A stretch of DNA of 35,930 bases from Nocardioidaceae bacterium (GCA_013698185.1 JACCVL010000115.1:1-35930), one strand, 5' to 3'. Shown: positions 14,508 to 22,069, numbered from the stretch's first letter. Numbers and translations are program-made. The notes: a model not told the origin generated them from the sequence alone.

Positions 14508-15398
14508 GTGCCTGCGGCCCCCTCCGACCCCGTGTCACAGCCGGTCCTGCGACTCGGCAGCCGGGCCTTCGACCGTGGCCGTCCGCTGGTGATGGCCATC
14601 GTCAACAGCACGCCGGACTCGTTCTTCGACGGTGGGGCGACGTACGCCTTCGACGCGGCGATGCAGCGGATCGACCGTGTCGTCGACGAAGGCGCCGACG
14701 TCGTGGACATCGGCGGTGTGCGAGCCGGTCACGGCGCCGACGTCGACGTCGCCGAGGAGCTGCGGCGCACCCGCCCGCTCGTCGCGGCGGTTCGGTCGCG
14801 GCACCCGCGCCTGGTGATCAGCGTCGACAGCTGGCGCGCGGAGGTGGCCGAGGCGTTGTGCCGTGAGGGCGTCGATCTGGTCAACGACCCGTGGGCCGGT
14901 GCCGACCCCCACCTTGCTGAGGTCGCCGCCGCGTACGGTGCCGGTCTGGTGTGCAGCCATACCGGCGGCCTGCTGCCGCGGGCCGAGCCGCGTCGGATGA
15001 CCTACGACGACGTCATGGTCGACGTGGTGGCCGGCACGACGGCCCTGGCCGAGCGGGCGGTGCGGATCGGGGTGCGGCGGGAGGCGATCCTGCTCGACCC
15101 CACGCACGACTTCGGCAAGAACACCGTGCAGTCGCTCGAGCTGACCCGGCGGCTGGACGAGCTGGTCGGCACCGGGTGGCCGGTGCTGGTGGCGCTGTCC
15201 AACAAGGACTTCGTGGGCGAGACCCTGGACCTGCCCGTGGGCGAGCGCCTGGTCGGCACGCTTGCGGCCACCGCGGTGGCGGCCTGGCACGGAGCGTCGA
15301 TGTTCCGCGCCCACCAGGTCGCCGAGACGCGCTCGGTCGTGGACATGGTGGCGTCGATCCGCGGCGACCGCCCGCCGGCGGCCCCCCGGCGCCCCTGA
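14508..15398 (+). CDS. folP2: FolP2-type dihydropteroate synthase-like protein
   Basis: Product of 296 residues with the TIM barrel of dihydropteroate synthases: MAIVNSTPDSFFDGG, the second loop DIGGVRAGHGADVD, ISVDSWRAEVAEAL, NDPWAG, LDPTHDFGKN, and ALSNKDFVGETL. In true DHPS the second loop reads DIGGESTRPG and makes the pABA site; here it is replaced, as in M. tuberculosis FolP2, which I recall lacks normal DHPS activity. The protein is therefore a paralogue of uncertain reaction, not the folate enzyme with confidence. It is divergent from the DivIVA-domain gene. A three-unit 22-nt repeat array follows its stop. Confidence 0.88.
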   Translation: MPAAPSDPVSQPVLRLGSRAFDRGRPLVMAIVNSTPDSFFDGGATYAFDAAMQRIDRVVDEGADVVDIGGVRAGHGADVDVAEELRRTRPLVAAVRSRHPRLVISVDSWRAEVAEALCREGVDLVNDPWAGADPHLAEVAAAYGAGLVCSHTGGLLPRAEPRRMTYDDVMVDVVAGTTALAERAVRIGVRREAILLDPTHDFGKNTVQSLELTRRLDELVGTGWPVLVALSNKDFVGETLDLPVGERLVGTLAATAVAAWHGASMFRAHQVAETRSVVDMVASIRGDRPPAAPRRP

Positions 15399-15425
15399 CC
15401 GCTCCTCCCTGCCCGCTGGCCGCAC

Positions 15426-15485
15426 GATCCGCGGATTCTGGCCGCACGATCCGCGGATTCTGGCCGCACCATCCGCGGATTCTGA
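15426..15485 (+). repeat. 3'-end array A2: three units after folP2
   Basis: Units at 15426-15441, 15448-15463 and 15470-15485, exact period 22 nt. The last unit begins with C and continues as TTCTGATACGGG. The array starts 27 nt after the folP2 stop and reads in its sense direction. Confidence 0.9.
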
Positions 15486-15502
15486 TACGGGCGGCGAGTC
15501 GT

Positions 15503-16300
15503 CTACTCAGGCTGGCGGGGTATCAGGGGTGTCTCGACGGCACGATCCGACGCCGCGCGTTCGATGATGTCCACCGCTTCCTCGACGTCGTCGGTCACGT
15601 GCAACATCGCGAAGTCCTCCTCGGACACCTTGCCCTCACCCAGCACCGGCCCGTGAAGCCAGTCGAGCAACCCCTGCCAGTACTCCGATCCGAACAAGAT
15701 GACCGGGAAGCGCGTGATCTTGTGCGTCTGGGCCAGCGTGATCGCCTCGAACAGCTCGTCGAAGGTGCCGAAGCCGCCCGGGAACACGACATAGCCCTGC
15801 GAATACTTGACGAACATCGTCTTGCGCGCGAAGAAGTAGCGGAAGTTGATGCCCACGTCCACCCACTCGTTCAGGCCCTGCTCGAACGGAAGCTCGATGC
15901 CCAGGCCCACCGACACCCCGCCGGCCCTGGAGGCGCCCCTGTTCGCCGCCGCCATGATTCCCGGCCCGCCTCCGGTGATGACGGCGTGGCCGGTCTCGGT
16001 CAGCCGCCGCCCGAGCAGCTCGGCAGCTGCGTACGCGGGATCCTCGGCCGGTGTTCGGGCGCTGCCGAACACGCAGATCGCCTTTCCCAGCTCGGCCAGC
16101 ATGCCGAAGCCCTCCACGAACTCGGACTGGATGCGCAGCACGCGCCACGGGTCGGTGTGGACCCACGATGCGTCGCTGGGCTGATCGAGGAGTCGCTGAT
16201 CGGTCGTGGTGCCCAGCACCTGGTTGCGCCTGCGCAGCACGGGGCCCCCGTACGCGTCCCGCGGCTGGATGCTAGGTCGCTGGTTCGTCTGGTCGCTCAC
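15503..16300 (-). CDS. LOG-family nucleotide phosphoribohydrolase (Rv1205-like)
   Basis: Product of 265 residues. A poorly conserved N-terminal part (1-70) precedes the lysine-decarboxylase-like Rossmann fold: AICVFGSARTP, GGGPGIMAAANRG (110-122), and the signature PGGFGTFDE (174-182). Family members cleave cytokinin riboside 5'-monophosphates or other nucleotide monophosphates to base plus ribose phosphate (TIGR00730); they are not lysine decarboxylases. GTG 16300 is chosen because TAGCCT stands 7 nt before it; the ATG at 16318 would lie inside or upstream of that promoter box. It is flanked on both sides by repeat arrays. Confidence 0.88.
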   Translation of the reverse strand: MSDQTNQRPSIQPRDAYGGPVLRRRNQVLGTTTDQRLLDQPSDASWVHTDPWRVLRIQSEFVEGFGMLAELGKAICVFGSARTPAEDPAYAAAELLGRRLTETGHAVITGGGPGIMAAANRGASRAGGVSVGLGIELPFEQGLNEWVDVGINFRYFFARKTMFVKYSQGYVVFPGGFGTFDELFEAITLAQTHKITRFPVILFGSEYWQGLLDWLHGPVLGEGKVSEEDFAMLHVTDDVEEAVDIIERAASDRAVETPLIPRQPE

Positions 16301-16307
16301 GGCGTCG

Positions 16308-16313
16308 AGGCTA
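16308..16313 (-). promoter_or_regulatory. Putative -10 box of the LOG-like gene
   Basis: TAGCCT on the minus strand, 7 nt before GTG 16300. Confidence 0.5.
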
Positions 16314-16355
16314 GCCACGATGGTGGGCTACCGACGGCTGCTTGCGCTGGCGCGA

Positions 16356-16415
16356 CCAGAATCCGCGGATCGTCTCGCCAGAATCCGCGGATCGCGCGAC
16401 CAGAATCCGCGGATC
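16356..16415 (-). repeat. 3'-end array B2: three units after dapE
   Basis: Units at 16356-16371, 16378-16393 and 16400-16415, exact period 22 nt, all with the core intact. In the minus-strand sense of dapE the array starts 15 nt after its stop, the closest of the six. Confidence 0.9.
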
Positions 16416-16430
16416 GCGGCCAGGGGAGGC

Positions 16431-17498
16431 TCAGGCGGTGAGCCAGGAGCGCAGCTTCTGCTCGCAGTCACGCAGCTGCGCCAGCGGCACCTTCTCGGCC
16501 TGGGTGTGGGCCATCGACGGGTCGCCCGGCCCGAAGTTCACCGCGGGCACGCCGAGCTGGGTGAACTGCGAGACGTCGGTCCAGCCGAACTTCGGCCGCG
16601 GGTCCCCGCCCACGGCAGCCACGAACGCAGCAGCAGCCGGGCGGTCGAGCCCCGGCAGCGCACCGGGTGCGGAGTCGCACACCTCGAGCTCGAAGCCCGA
16701 GAACACCTCCGTGAGGTGTGCCAACGCCTCCTCGACCCCGCGGTCGGGTGCAAACCGGTAGTTGACCGAGACCCGGCACTCGTCGGGCAGGACGTTGCCC
16801 GCCACCCCCCCGGCGATCGACACCGCGTTGAGCCCCTCGCGGTACGTCAGGCCGTCGATCACAGGCTGACGCGGCTCGTAGGCCACCAGCCGGTCCAGCA
16901 CGACGGCTGCGCGGTGGATCGCGTTGACCCCCGTCCACGCCCGCGCGCTGTGGGCCCGCTCACCACGCGCGGTCACCTGCACCCGCATCGTGCCCTGGCA
17001 GCCGGCCTCGACGACAGCGTTGCTCGGCTCCATCAGGATCGCGAAGTCCGCGGCCAGCAGCTCGTGGCGGGTACGGGCCAGCCGGCCGAGCCCGTTGTGC
17101 TCGGCCTCGATCTCCTCGCACTCGTAGAACAGGTACGTCACGTCGCGGTTGGGCGCGGGCATCGATGCCGCGAGCAGCAGCCCTACCGCAATGCCCCCCT
17201 TCATGTCGCACGACCCGAGCCCGTGGAGATACTCCTCGTCCACGCGCGAAGGCAGGTTGGCGTTGACGGGCACGGTGTCGATGTGGCCGGCCACCACGGC
17301 CCGCTCGTCACGGCCAAGGTGGGTGCGGGCGAGCACCGTGTTGCCGTCGCGTACGACGTCGAGGTGTGACAGGGGCGACAGCGCATGCTCGACGGCGTCG
17401 GCGATCGACGCCTCGTCGCGCGACACCGACTCGATGTCGACGAGCTGGGCGGTGAGGTCGACGACGTCGGCGCTCAGGTCCAGGTGCGGAGAGGCCAT
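16431..17498 (-). CDS. dapE: Succinyl-diaminopimelate desuccinylase
   Basis: Product of 355 residues of peptidase M20 fold. The metal ligands His72 and Asp74 (AGHIDTVP), Asp98 (GLGSCDMKGG) and the catalytic CEEIEAEHNG pair (Glu128/129) are present. The lid domain follows with AHSARAWTGVNAIH, and the C-terminal part shows YGWTDVS-like FGWTDVSQF. It hydrolyses N-succinyl-LL-2,6-diaminopimelate, giving LL-DAP for lysine and peptidoglycan. Size and sequence match the actinobacterial enzyme (Rv1202). ATG 17498 is chosen over ATG 17507 because the AAGAAT box lies 7 nt before it. It is close to dapD, separated by the VOC gene. Confidence 0.95.
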   Translation of the reverse strand: MASPHLDLSADVVDLTAQLVDIESVSRDEASIADAVEHALSPLSHLDVVRDGNTVLARTHLGRDERAVVAGHIDTVPVNANLPSRVDEEYLHGLGSCDMKGGIAVGLLLAASMPAPNRDVTYLFYECEEIEAEHNGLGRLARTRHELLAADFAILMEPSNAVVEAGCQGTMRVQVTARGERAHSARAWTGVNAIHRAAVVLDRLVAYEPRQPVIDGLTYREGLNAVSIAGGVAGNVLPDECRVSVNYRFAPDRGVEEALAHLTEVFSGFELEVCDSAPGALPGLDRPAAAAFVAAVGGDPRPKFGWTDVSQFTQLGVPAVNFGPGDPSMAHTQAEKVPLAQLRDCEQKLRSWLTA

Positions 17499-17505
17499 GC
17501 GGTGC

Positions 17506-17511
17506 ATTCTT
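17506..17511 (-). promoter_or_regulatory. Putative -10 box of dapE
   Basis: AAGAAT on the minus strand, 7 nt before ATG 17498; an ATG at 17507 overlaps the box. Confidence 0.35.
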
Positions 17512-17563
17512 GCCCACCCGACCGGCACCGGTCCGTGCCGGCTCGGCAAGCCCGCGCTCGGCG

Positions 17564-18235
17564 TCAGCCGGTGAAGACGCAGAACTCGTTGCCCTCGGGG
17601 TCGGCGAGCACCGTCCACTCGATCTCGTCGTCGCGCTCGCGGACGAGCCGCGCGCCGGCGTCCAGCAACGGCTGCAGCTCGTCGGCCACCACGTCCCAGT
17701 GGATGCGGTTCTTCACCGTCTTCGGCTCCGGCACCGGGATGAAGTCGAAGGAGTCGAAGGGCACGCCGGGGATCTGATCGACATAGCTGAAGCCGCGCTC
17801 GGAGTCGACCACCCGCCCGCCGAGCACCTCACCCCACCAGCGCGCGATCGGGGCCGGGTCTACCGCGTCGACGACGAGCTCGTACAGCCGGTAGTCCGGC
17901 ACCTCCTCGCGGACGAACACGCACAGCTCGCCGCCCTCGGGGTCGACCAGCACCGTCCACGGGAACTCGCCGTCCGCGGAGCGCCGCACCGCGCCCAGTT
18001 CCTCGAGCGCCTCGACTGACGCCGCGATCACGTCGACGTGCACCCGTTGCTTGACCGTCCGCTCCTCCGGCACCGCATTGATCCAGACCCGGTGCTGTGG
18101 AGTGGGACCCACCAGCACGCTGTCTCCGTCGGCGAGCGTGTCGGCACGCAGCCCCAGCGCTCCCGCCCAGAACGGCTCCATCCGTTCCGCGTCGGAGACG
18201 TCGATGCACAGGTCCTTGTACGTCGCGAGCACCAT
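17564..18235 (-). CDS. Two-domain VOC (glyoxalase-like) protein
   Basis: Product of 223 residues made of two glyoxalase-type domains. The first begins [23 protein letters not shown] and ends [15 protein letters not shown]. The second begins [23 protein letters not shown] and ends [16 protein letters not shown]. The DPEG.E.CVF ending carries the glutamate that often binds metal in this superfamily. The duplicated paired beta-alpha-beta-beta-beta units suggest one cavity per chain. The substrate is unknown; roles range from dioxygenase to drug binding. ATG 18235 is set by TAGCCT 7 nt upstream. It diverges from dapD across 40 bp. Confidence 0.8.
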   Translation of the reverse strand: MVLATYKDLCIDVSDAERMEPFWAGALGLRADTLADGDSVLVGPTPQHRVWINAVPEERTVKQRVHVDVIAASVEALEELGAVRRSADGEFPWTVLVDPEGGELCVFVREEVPDYRLYELVVDAVDPAPIARWWGEVLGGRVVDSERGFSYVDQIPGVPFDSFDFIPVPEPKTVKNRIHWDVVADELQPLLDAGARLVRERDDEIEWTVLADPEGNEFCVFTG

Positions 18236-18242
18236 GGTCGGC

Positions 18243-18268
18243 AGGCTAGCGGCCGGGGCCGGTACGGT
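18243..18268. promoter_or_regulatory. Back-to-back -10 boxes, VOC gene and dapD
   Basis: TAGCCT (minus, 18248-18243) and TACGGT (plus, 18263-18268) each lie exactly 7 nt before their start codons (18235 and 18276). Only 14 bp separate the boxes, so each promoter's -35 region would fall in or near the other gene. Confidence 0.55.
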
Positions 18269-18275
18269 CGCCGTC

Positions 18276-19247
18276 ATGAGCGGCTCAGACGATTCGGGAG
18301 ACACCGCGGACATGAGGCACGCCGGCACCGCCTGGGGTGTCGGGCTGGCCACGCTCGACGCAGACGGCACCGTGCTCGACACCTGGTACCCCGGGCCGGC
18401 ACTGGGCGCGTCCACTCCCGCTGTGGTGGAGTCCGACACCCGGCGGCTCGAGACGCTGGCCACCGCCGACGACATCCGCCGCGTACGTAGAGAGGTGGTG
18501 CATCGCGAGATCGAGCTGTCCGCACCACCGGCGGACGCCGCGGACGCCTATCTGCGTCTGCACCTGCTCAGCGTGCGTCTGGTCGCCCCGCACGAGTTGG
18601 AGCTGGACGGGATCTTTGGCCGGCTCGCCAACGTGGTGTGGACGTCGCTGGGTCCGTGCGCGGTCGACGGGTTCGAGACGGTACGAGAGCGGGCACGGGC
18701 GGCCGGTACGCACGTGCAGGTGACCAGCATCGACAAGTTCCCTCGGATGACCGACTACGTCATCCCCACCGGCGTGCGCATCGGCGATGCCGACCGCGTC
18801 CGTCTCGGGGCGCACCTCGCCGAGGGCACGACAGTGATGCACGAGGGGTTCGTCAACTACAACGCCGGCACGCTGGGTGCGTCCATGATCGAGGGTCGGG
18901 TGTCAGCCGGCGTCGTCGTCGGCGACGGCAGCGACGTCGGCGGCGGCGCGTCGATCATGGGGACGCTCTCGGGCGGTGGCACGGAGGTCGTGCGGATCGG
19001 CCGGAGCTGCCTGCTCGGCGCCAACTCCGGGCTCGGCATCTCCCTCGGCGACAACTGCGTGGTCGAGGCCGGCTGCTACGTCACCGCCGGCACGAAGGTG
19101 ACGCTGCCCGACGGGGACGTCGTCAAGGCGCGGGAGCTGTCCGGGCGCGACGGGTTGCAGTTCTGGCGCAACTCCCTCACCGGTGCCGTGGAGGTGCGTG
19201 CGCGGCAGGGCGGCGCCGACCTCAACGCCGACCTGCACGACAACTGA
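18276..19247 (+). CDS. dapD: Tetrahydrodipicolinate N-succinyltransferase
   Basis: Product of 323 residues, the length of the actinobacterial DapD (Rv1201c type). The N-terminal domain (to about 170) precedes a left-handed beta-helix with hexapeptide turns: [53 protein letters not shown] and GSCLLGANS-like [12 protein letters not shown]. It transfers succinate from succinyl-CoA to tetrahydrodipicolinate, the first committed step of the succinylase DAP route that DapC and DapE continue. ATG 18276 is chosen from TACGGT 7 nt upstream; longer reading frames run into the VOC gene. Confidence 0.94.
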   Translation: MSGSDDSGDTADMRHAGTAWGVGLATLDADGTVLDTWYPGPALGASTPAVVESDTRRLETLATADDIRRVRREVVHREIELSAPPADAADAYLRLHLLSVRLVAPHELELDGIFGRLANVVWTSLGPCAVDGFETVRERARAAGTHVQVTSIDKFPRMTDYVIPTGVRIGDADRVRLGAHLAEGTTVMHEGFVNYNAGTLGASMIEGRVSAGVVVGDGSDVGGGASIMGTLSGGGTEVVRIGRSCLLGANSGLGISLGDNCVVEAGCYVTAGTKVTLPDGDVVKARELSGRDGLQFWRNSLTGAVEVRARQGGADLNADLHDN

Positions 19248-19310
19248 CCCGGTGACGGGTGCGGCGGCGGTGCGGGTCGCCGTGCCCGCCCCCGTACCGT
19301 GGTCCGTCCC

Positions 19311-20285
19311 ATGGCCACCCGATCCCCAGCAGCCCGCGTCCTCATCGCCGGCGCGACCGCGCTGGCGGTGCTGGCCGCTCTCGTGGTCGGCGGGGTGTTC
19401 CTCCTGCGCACCGTTGTCGACCCCCTGGTCGGGGAGCCGACGTGCACGGCAGAGGTCGGCGGCGCCAACACGGTCGTTGACCTGGAGCAGGCGAGGTACG
19501 CCGCGACGATCGCCGCGGTGAGCGTACGTCGGGGTTTGCCGGCCCGGGCTGCCTCCATTGCACTCGCCACTACCTATCAGGAGTCGAAGATCCTCAACCT
19601 CGACTACGGCGACCGGGACTCCGTCGGGTTGTTCCAGCAGCGGCCGAGCCAGGGCTGGGGCACACCGCAACAGCTCATGGACCCCTACTACGCGAGCAAC
19701 CAGTTCTACGCCGCCCTGGAAAAGATCGACGGCTACCTGAGCATGCCGATCCATGACGCGGCACAGGCGGTGCAGCGCTCGGCCGACGGCAGCGCGTACG
19801 CCCAGCACGAGGGTCGGGCCCGCACGCTCGCCTCCGCGTTGACCGGGTTCAGCCCGGCGGCGTTCAGCTGTGACATCGATTTGCCCTCGGTGGCTGCGGA
19901 ACAGCCGGGTCGACAGGGCTTGACACCCCGGGCGCAGGCCGTGCGCGCCGAGGTCGAGCTGGCGTTCGGCGATCTCCCGCAGGGCGGCTTTGCCCCGGGC
20001 GGGGTGGAGTCGGGTCACCAGGAGGGGTCGGCGCACTACGACGGCCGCGCGATCGACATCTTCTTCCGGCCGGTCAACGACGACAACCAGCGTCGAGGCT
20101 GGGCGCTGGCGCAGTTCTTGGTGGCACAGGCCGAGCGGATGTCCATCGCCACCGTCATCTTCGACGACCGCATCTGGACTGCCGCCCGGTCCGATCAGGG
20201 GTGGCGCGAGTACGGCGAGGGCTCAGAGTCGGGCGACGCGGCCATCCGCCGCCACCTCGACCACGTCCACGTCGACGTCGCCTGA
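19311..20285 (+). CDS. Membrane-anchored lysozyme-like and ARB_07466-type muralytic protein
   Basis: Product of 324 residues. An N-terminal helix (about 12-33, LIAGATALAVLAALVVGGVFLL) acts as signal anchor. The first external domain (about 45-180) has the soluble-lytic-transglycosylase-like run IALATTYQESKILNLDYGDRDSVGLFQQRPSQGWG; the Glu of QES is the likely catalytic acid. The C-terminal domain has SAHYDGRAIDIFF and HLDHVHVDV, the His-Asp-His pattern of the ARB_07466-like/D,D-peptidase group. Together they suggest a two-step peptidoglycan hydrolase at the cell surface. Relatives are sometimes mislabelled 'heavy metal transporter'. ATG 19311 is preferred; GTG 19299 is also in frame. A three-unit repeat array follows. 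Confidence 0.72.
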   Translation: MATRSPAARVLIAGATALAVLAALVVGGVFLLRTVVDPLVGEPTCTAEVGGANTVVDLEQARYAATIAAVSVRRGLPARAASIALATTYQESKILNLDYGDRDSVGLFQQRPSQGWGTPQQLMDPYYASNQFYAALEKIDGYLSMPIHDAAQAVQRSADGSAYAQHEGRARTLASALTGFSPAAFSCDIDLPSVAAEQPGRQGLTPRAQAVRAEVELAFGDLPQGGFAPGGVESGHQEGSAHYDGRAIDIFFRPVNDDNQRRGWALAQFLVAQAERMSIATVIFDDRIWTAARSDQGWREYGEGSESGDAAIRRHLDHVHVDVA

Positions 20286-20304
20286 CCTCCGCCACCTCCG
20301 CCAC

Positions 20305-20364
20305 GATCCGCGGATTCTGGTCGAGTGATCCGCGGATTCTGGTCGGGTGATCCGCGGATTCTGA
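20305..20364 (+). repeat. 3'-end array A3: three units after the muralytic gene
   Basis: Units at 20305-20320, 20327-20342 and 20349-20364, exact period 22 nt. The first two are exact; the last reads GATCCGCGGATTCTGA and continues TACCGG, like the last folP2 unit. The array starts 19 nt after the stop. Confidence 0.9.
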
Positions 20365-20544
20365 TACCGGATGTCACAGCCGGATGCCTGCTCGACACGT
20401 CAGTGACAAAGGGTGTCGACAGCGACGGCGACACGGACCCGCGGCTGACACCATCGTCCGGCACCCTCCCGTCGGGATCGGTGACCGAGCACTGAACTCT
20501 CCCCAACCGAGGCTCCCACCCCCTCGACCTGCGCCCTCACCCGA

Positions 20545-20604
20545 CCAGAATCCGCGGATCGACCGACCAAAACCCGCGGATCGACCGACCAGAATCCGCG
20601 GATC
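20545..20604 (-). repeat. 3'-end array B3: three units after dapC
   Basis: Units at 20545-20560, 20567-20582 and 20589-20604, exact period 22 nt. The middle unit reads GATCCGCGGGTTTTGG in sense, the most diverged copy, yet its changes still allow G-U pairing with neighbours. The array starts 20 nt after the dapC stop. Confidence 0.9.
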
Positions 20605-20624
20605 GTCGGGAGGGGCGGGTGGGG

Positions 20625-21749
20625 TCAGGGGCAGAGTCGGGCGGCGGCGGCGGCGATACGGTCGTCCGTGGCCGTGAGCGCGACGCGTACGTGCTCCGCG
20701 CCGGCCTGGCCGTAGAAGTCGCCGGAGGCCACCAGGACGCCCCGCGAGGCAAGCCATGCCAGCGTGTCACCGCACGGCTCCCCACGCGTCGCCCACAGGT
20801 ACAGCCCCGCCTGGGAGTGGTCGATGCGCAAGCCCGCCGCCGCGAGCGCAGGGAGCAGCACGTCGCGACGCCGCCGATATCGGTCGCGCTGCTCGGCCAC
20901 GTGCGACTCGTCGCCGAGCGCCACCGCCGCCGCATGCTGCACCGGCGCCGGCATCATCAGACCCAGGTTCTTGCGTACGGCGAGCAGCTCGGCCACCAGC
21001 GCGGGGTCGCCGCTCACGAGGCCCGCGCGGTAACCGGCCAGCCCGGACCGCTTGGACAGCGAGTGCAGCGCCAGCAGCCCCTCGTGCGATCCGTCGCAGA
21101 TGTCGGGCCGCAGCACCGACACCGGCTCCGCTTGGTCGGACCAGCCGAAGTCGACGTAGCACTCGTCCGACACCAGCACAGACCCGCGCTCGCGTGCCCA
21201 CGCCACCACCTTCGCCAGATGCGCAGCGGGCAGCACCCGGCCGGTGGGGTTGGACGGGGAGTTGATCCACACCAGCGCCGGACGCCGCGGGCCGAGACTG
21301 AGCATTGCGTCGGTCCGCACCACCTCACAGCCGGCCAGCCGCGCCCCCACCTCGTACGTGGGGTAGGCCAGCTCGGGCACGATGACGAGGTCGCCGGGCC
21401 CGAGTCCGAGGTGCAGCGCCAGCGAGGCAACCAGCTCCTTGCTGCCGATCGTGGGCAGCACGGCGTCCAGACCCAGTGCCGCGGCACCGAGCCGTCGCTG
21501 GAGCCAGTCAACCGCCGCCGACCGCAGCTCCACGGTGCCCACCGTCTGCGGATAGCCGGGCGCATCCGAGGCAGCCGCCAGCGCCGCTCGGACCAGAGCG
21601 GGCGAGGAGTCCACCGGTGTACCGATGGACAGGTCGACGATGCCGCCGGGGTGCGCGGCGGCCTGCTCGCGCACCGGGGCCAGCCGGTCCCACGGGAAGT
21701 CGGGCAGCCGCGCGGACACGGGCCCACCGGCCCCGGCCGGCGAGGTCAC
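20625..21749 (-). CDS. dapC: N-succinyldiaminopimelate aminotransferase DapC
   Basis: Product of 374 residues of fold-type I aminotransferase. It shows IVDLSIGTPVD, PELAYPTYEVGARLAG, NSPSNPTGRVLP, the internal-aldimine Lys233 in HSLSKRSGLAGYRAG, and a C-terminal GDFYGQAGAEHVRVALTATDDR. It converts N-succinyl-L-2-amino-6-oxopimelate with glutamate to N-succinyl-LL-DAP, between DapD and DapE. The GTG start at 21749 overlaps the ferredoxin stop (GTGA), so the two genes are coupled, as Rv1177-Rv1178 are adjacent. GTG 21719 is an alternative start closer to the conserved RLPDFPWD. Confidence 0.93.
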   Translation of the reverse strand: MTSPAGAGGPVSARLPDFPWDRLAPVREQAAAHPGGIVDLSIGTPVDSSPALVRAALAAASDAPGYPQTVGTVELRSAAVDWLQRRLGAAALGLDAVLPTIGSKELVASLALHLGLGPGDLVIVPELAYPTYEVGARLAGCEVVRTDAMLSLGPRRPALVWINSPSNPTGRVLPAAHLAKVVAWARERGSVLVSDECYVDFGWSDQAEPVSVLRPDICDGSHEGLLALHSLSKRSGLAGYRAGLVSGDPALVAELLAVRKNLGLMMPAPVQHAAAVALGDESHVAEQRDRYRRRRDVLLPALAAAGLRIDHSQAGLYLWATRGEPCGDTLAWLASRGVLVASGDFYGQAGAEHVRVALTATDDRIAAAAARLCP

Positions 21750-22069
21750 TCCTGGTTTTGGGGCGGCAACACGGCGATGCTGGGGTGGTCCTTGTCGATC
21801 ACGCCGAGCTTCGCGGCTCCACCGGGCGAGCCGAGGTCGTCGAAGAACTCCACGTTCGCGGCGTAGTACTCCTTCCACTGCCCCGGCGTGTCGTCCTCGT
21901 AGTAAATGGCCTCGACCGGGCACACCGGCTCGCAGGCGCCACAGTCCACGCACTCGTCGGGCTGGATGTAGAGCATCCGCTTGCCCTCATAAATGCAGTC
22001 CACCGGACACTCGTCCACGCAGGCGCGGTCCTTGAGGTCCACACACGGCTGGGCGATCACGTACGTCAC
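21746..22069 (-). CDS. fdxA: Seven-iron ferredoxin (FdxA/FdxC type)
   Basis: Product of 107 residues. Cysteines at 9, 17, 21, 25, 40, 43, 46 and 50 (CVDLKDRACVDECPVDC, then CVDCGACEPVCP) give the [3Fe-4S][4Fe-4S] pattern of actinobacterial 7Fe ferredoxins. The C-terminal part, YYEDDTPGQWKEYYAANVEFFDDLGSPGGAAK, is typical of the family. It is a soluble low-potential electron carrier, for example for P450s or oxidoreductases. GGAGGA lies 5 nt before GTG 22069. A TACGCT at 22121-22116 on the minus strand may be its -10. Confidence 0.95.
   Translation of the reverse strand: MTYVIAQPCVDLKDRACVDECPVDCIYEGKRMLYIQPDECVDCGACEPVCPVEAIYYEDDTPGQWKEYYAANVEFFDDLGSPGGAAKLGVIDKDHPSIAVLPPQNQE

Larger units (their letters stand above)
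20286..20624. other. 339-bp intergenic region with two mirrored arrays
   Basis: This gap lies between the converging muralytic gene and dapC. It holds array A3 on the left, array B3 on the right and about 180 bp of unique sequence between them. I saw no convincing ORF, promoter or strong inverted repeat in the middle part. Confidence 0.8.

Noticed and set aside
9433-20604. 22-nt-period repeats as CRISPR arrays
   Set aside because: Spacing between units is only 6 nt, arrays have two or three units, the sequences between units are not spacer-like, and no cas genes are present.
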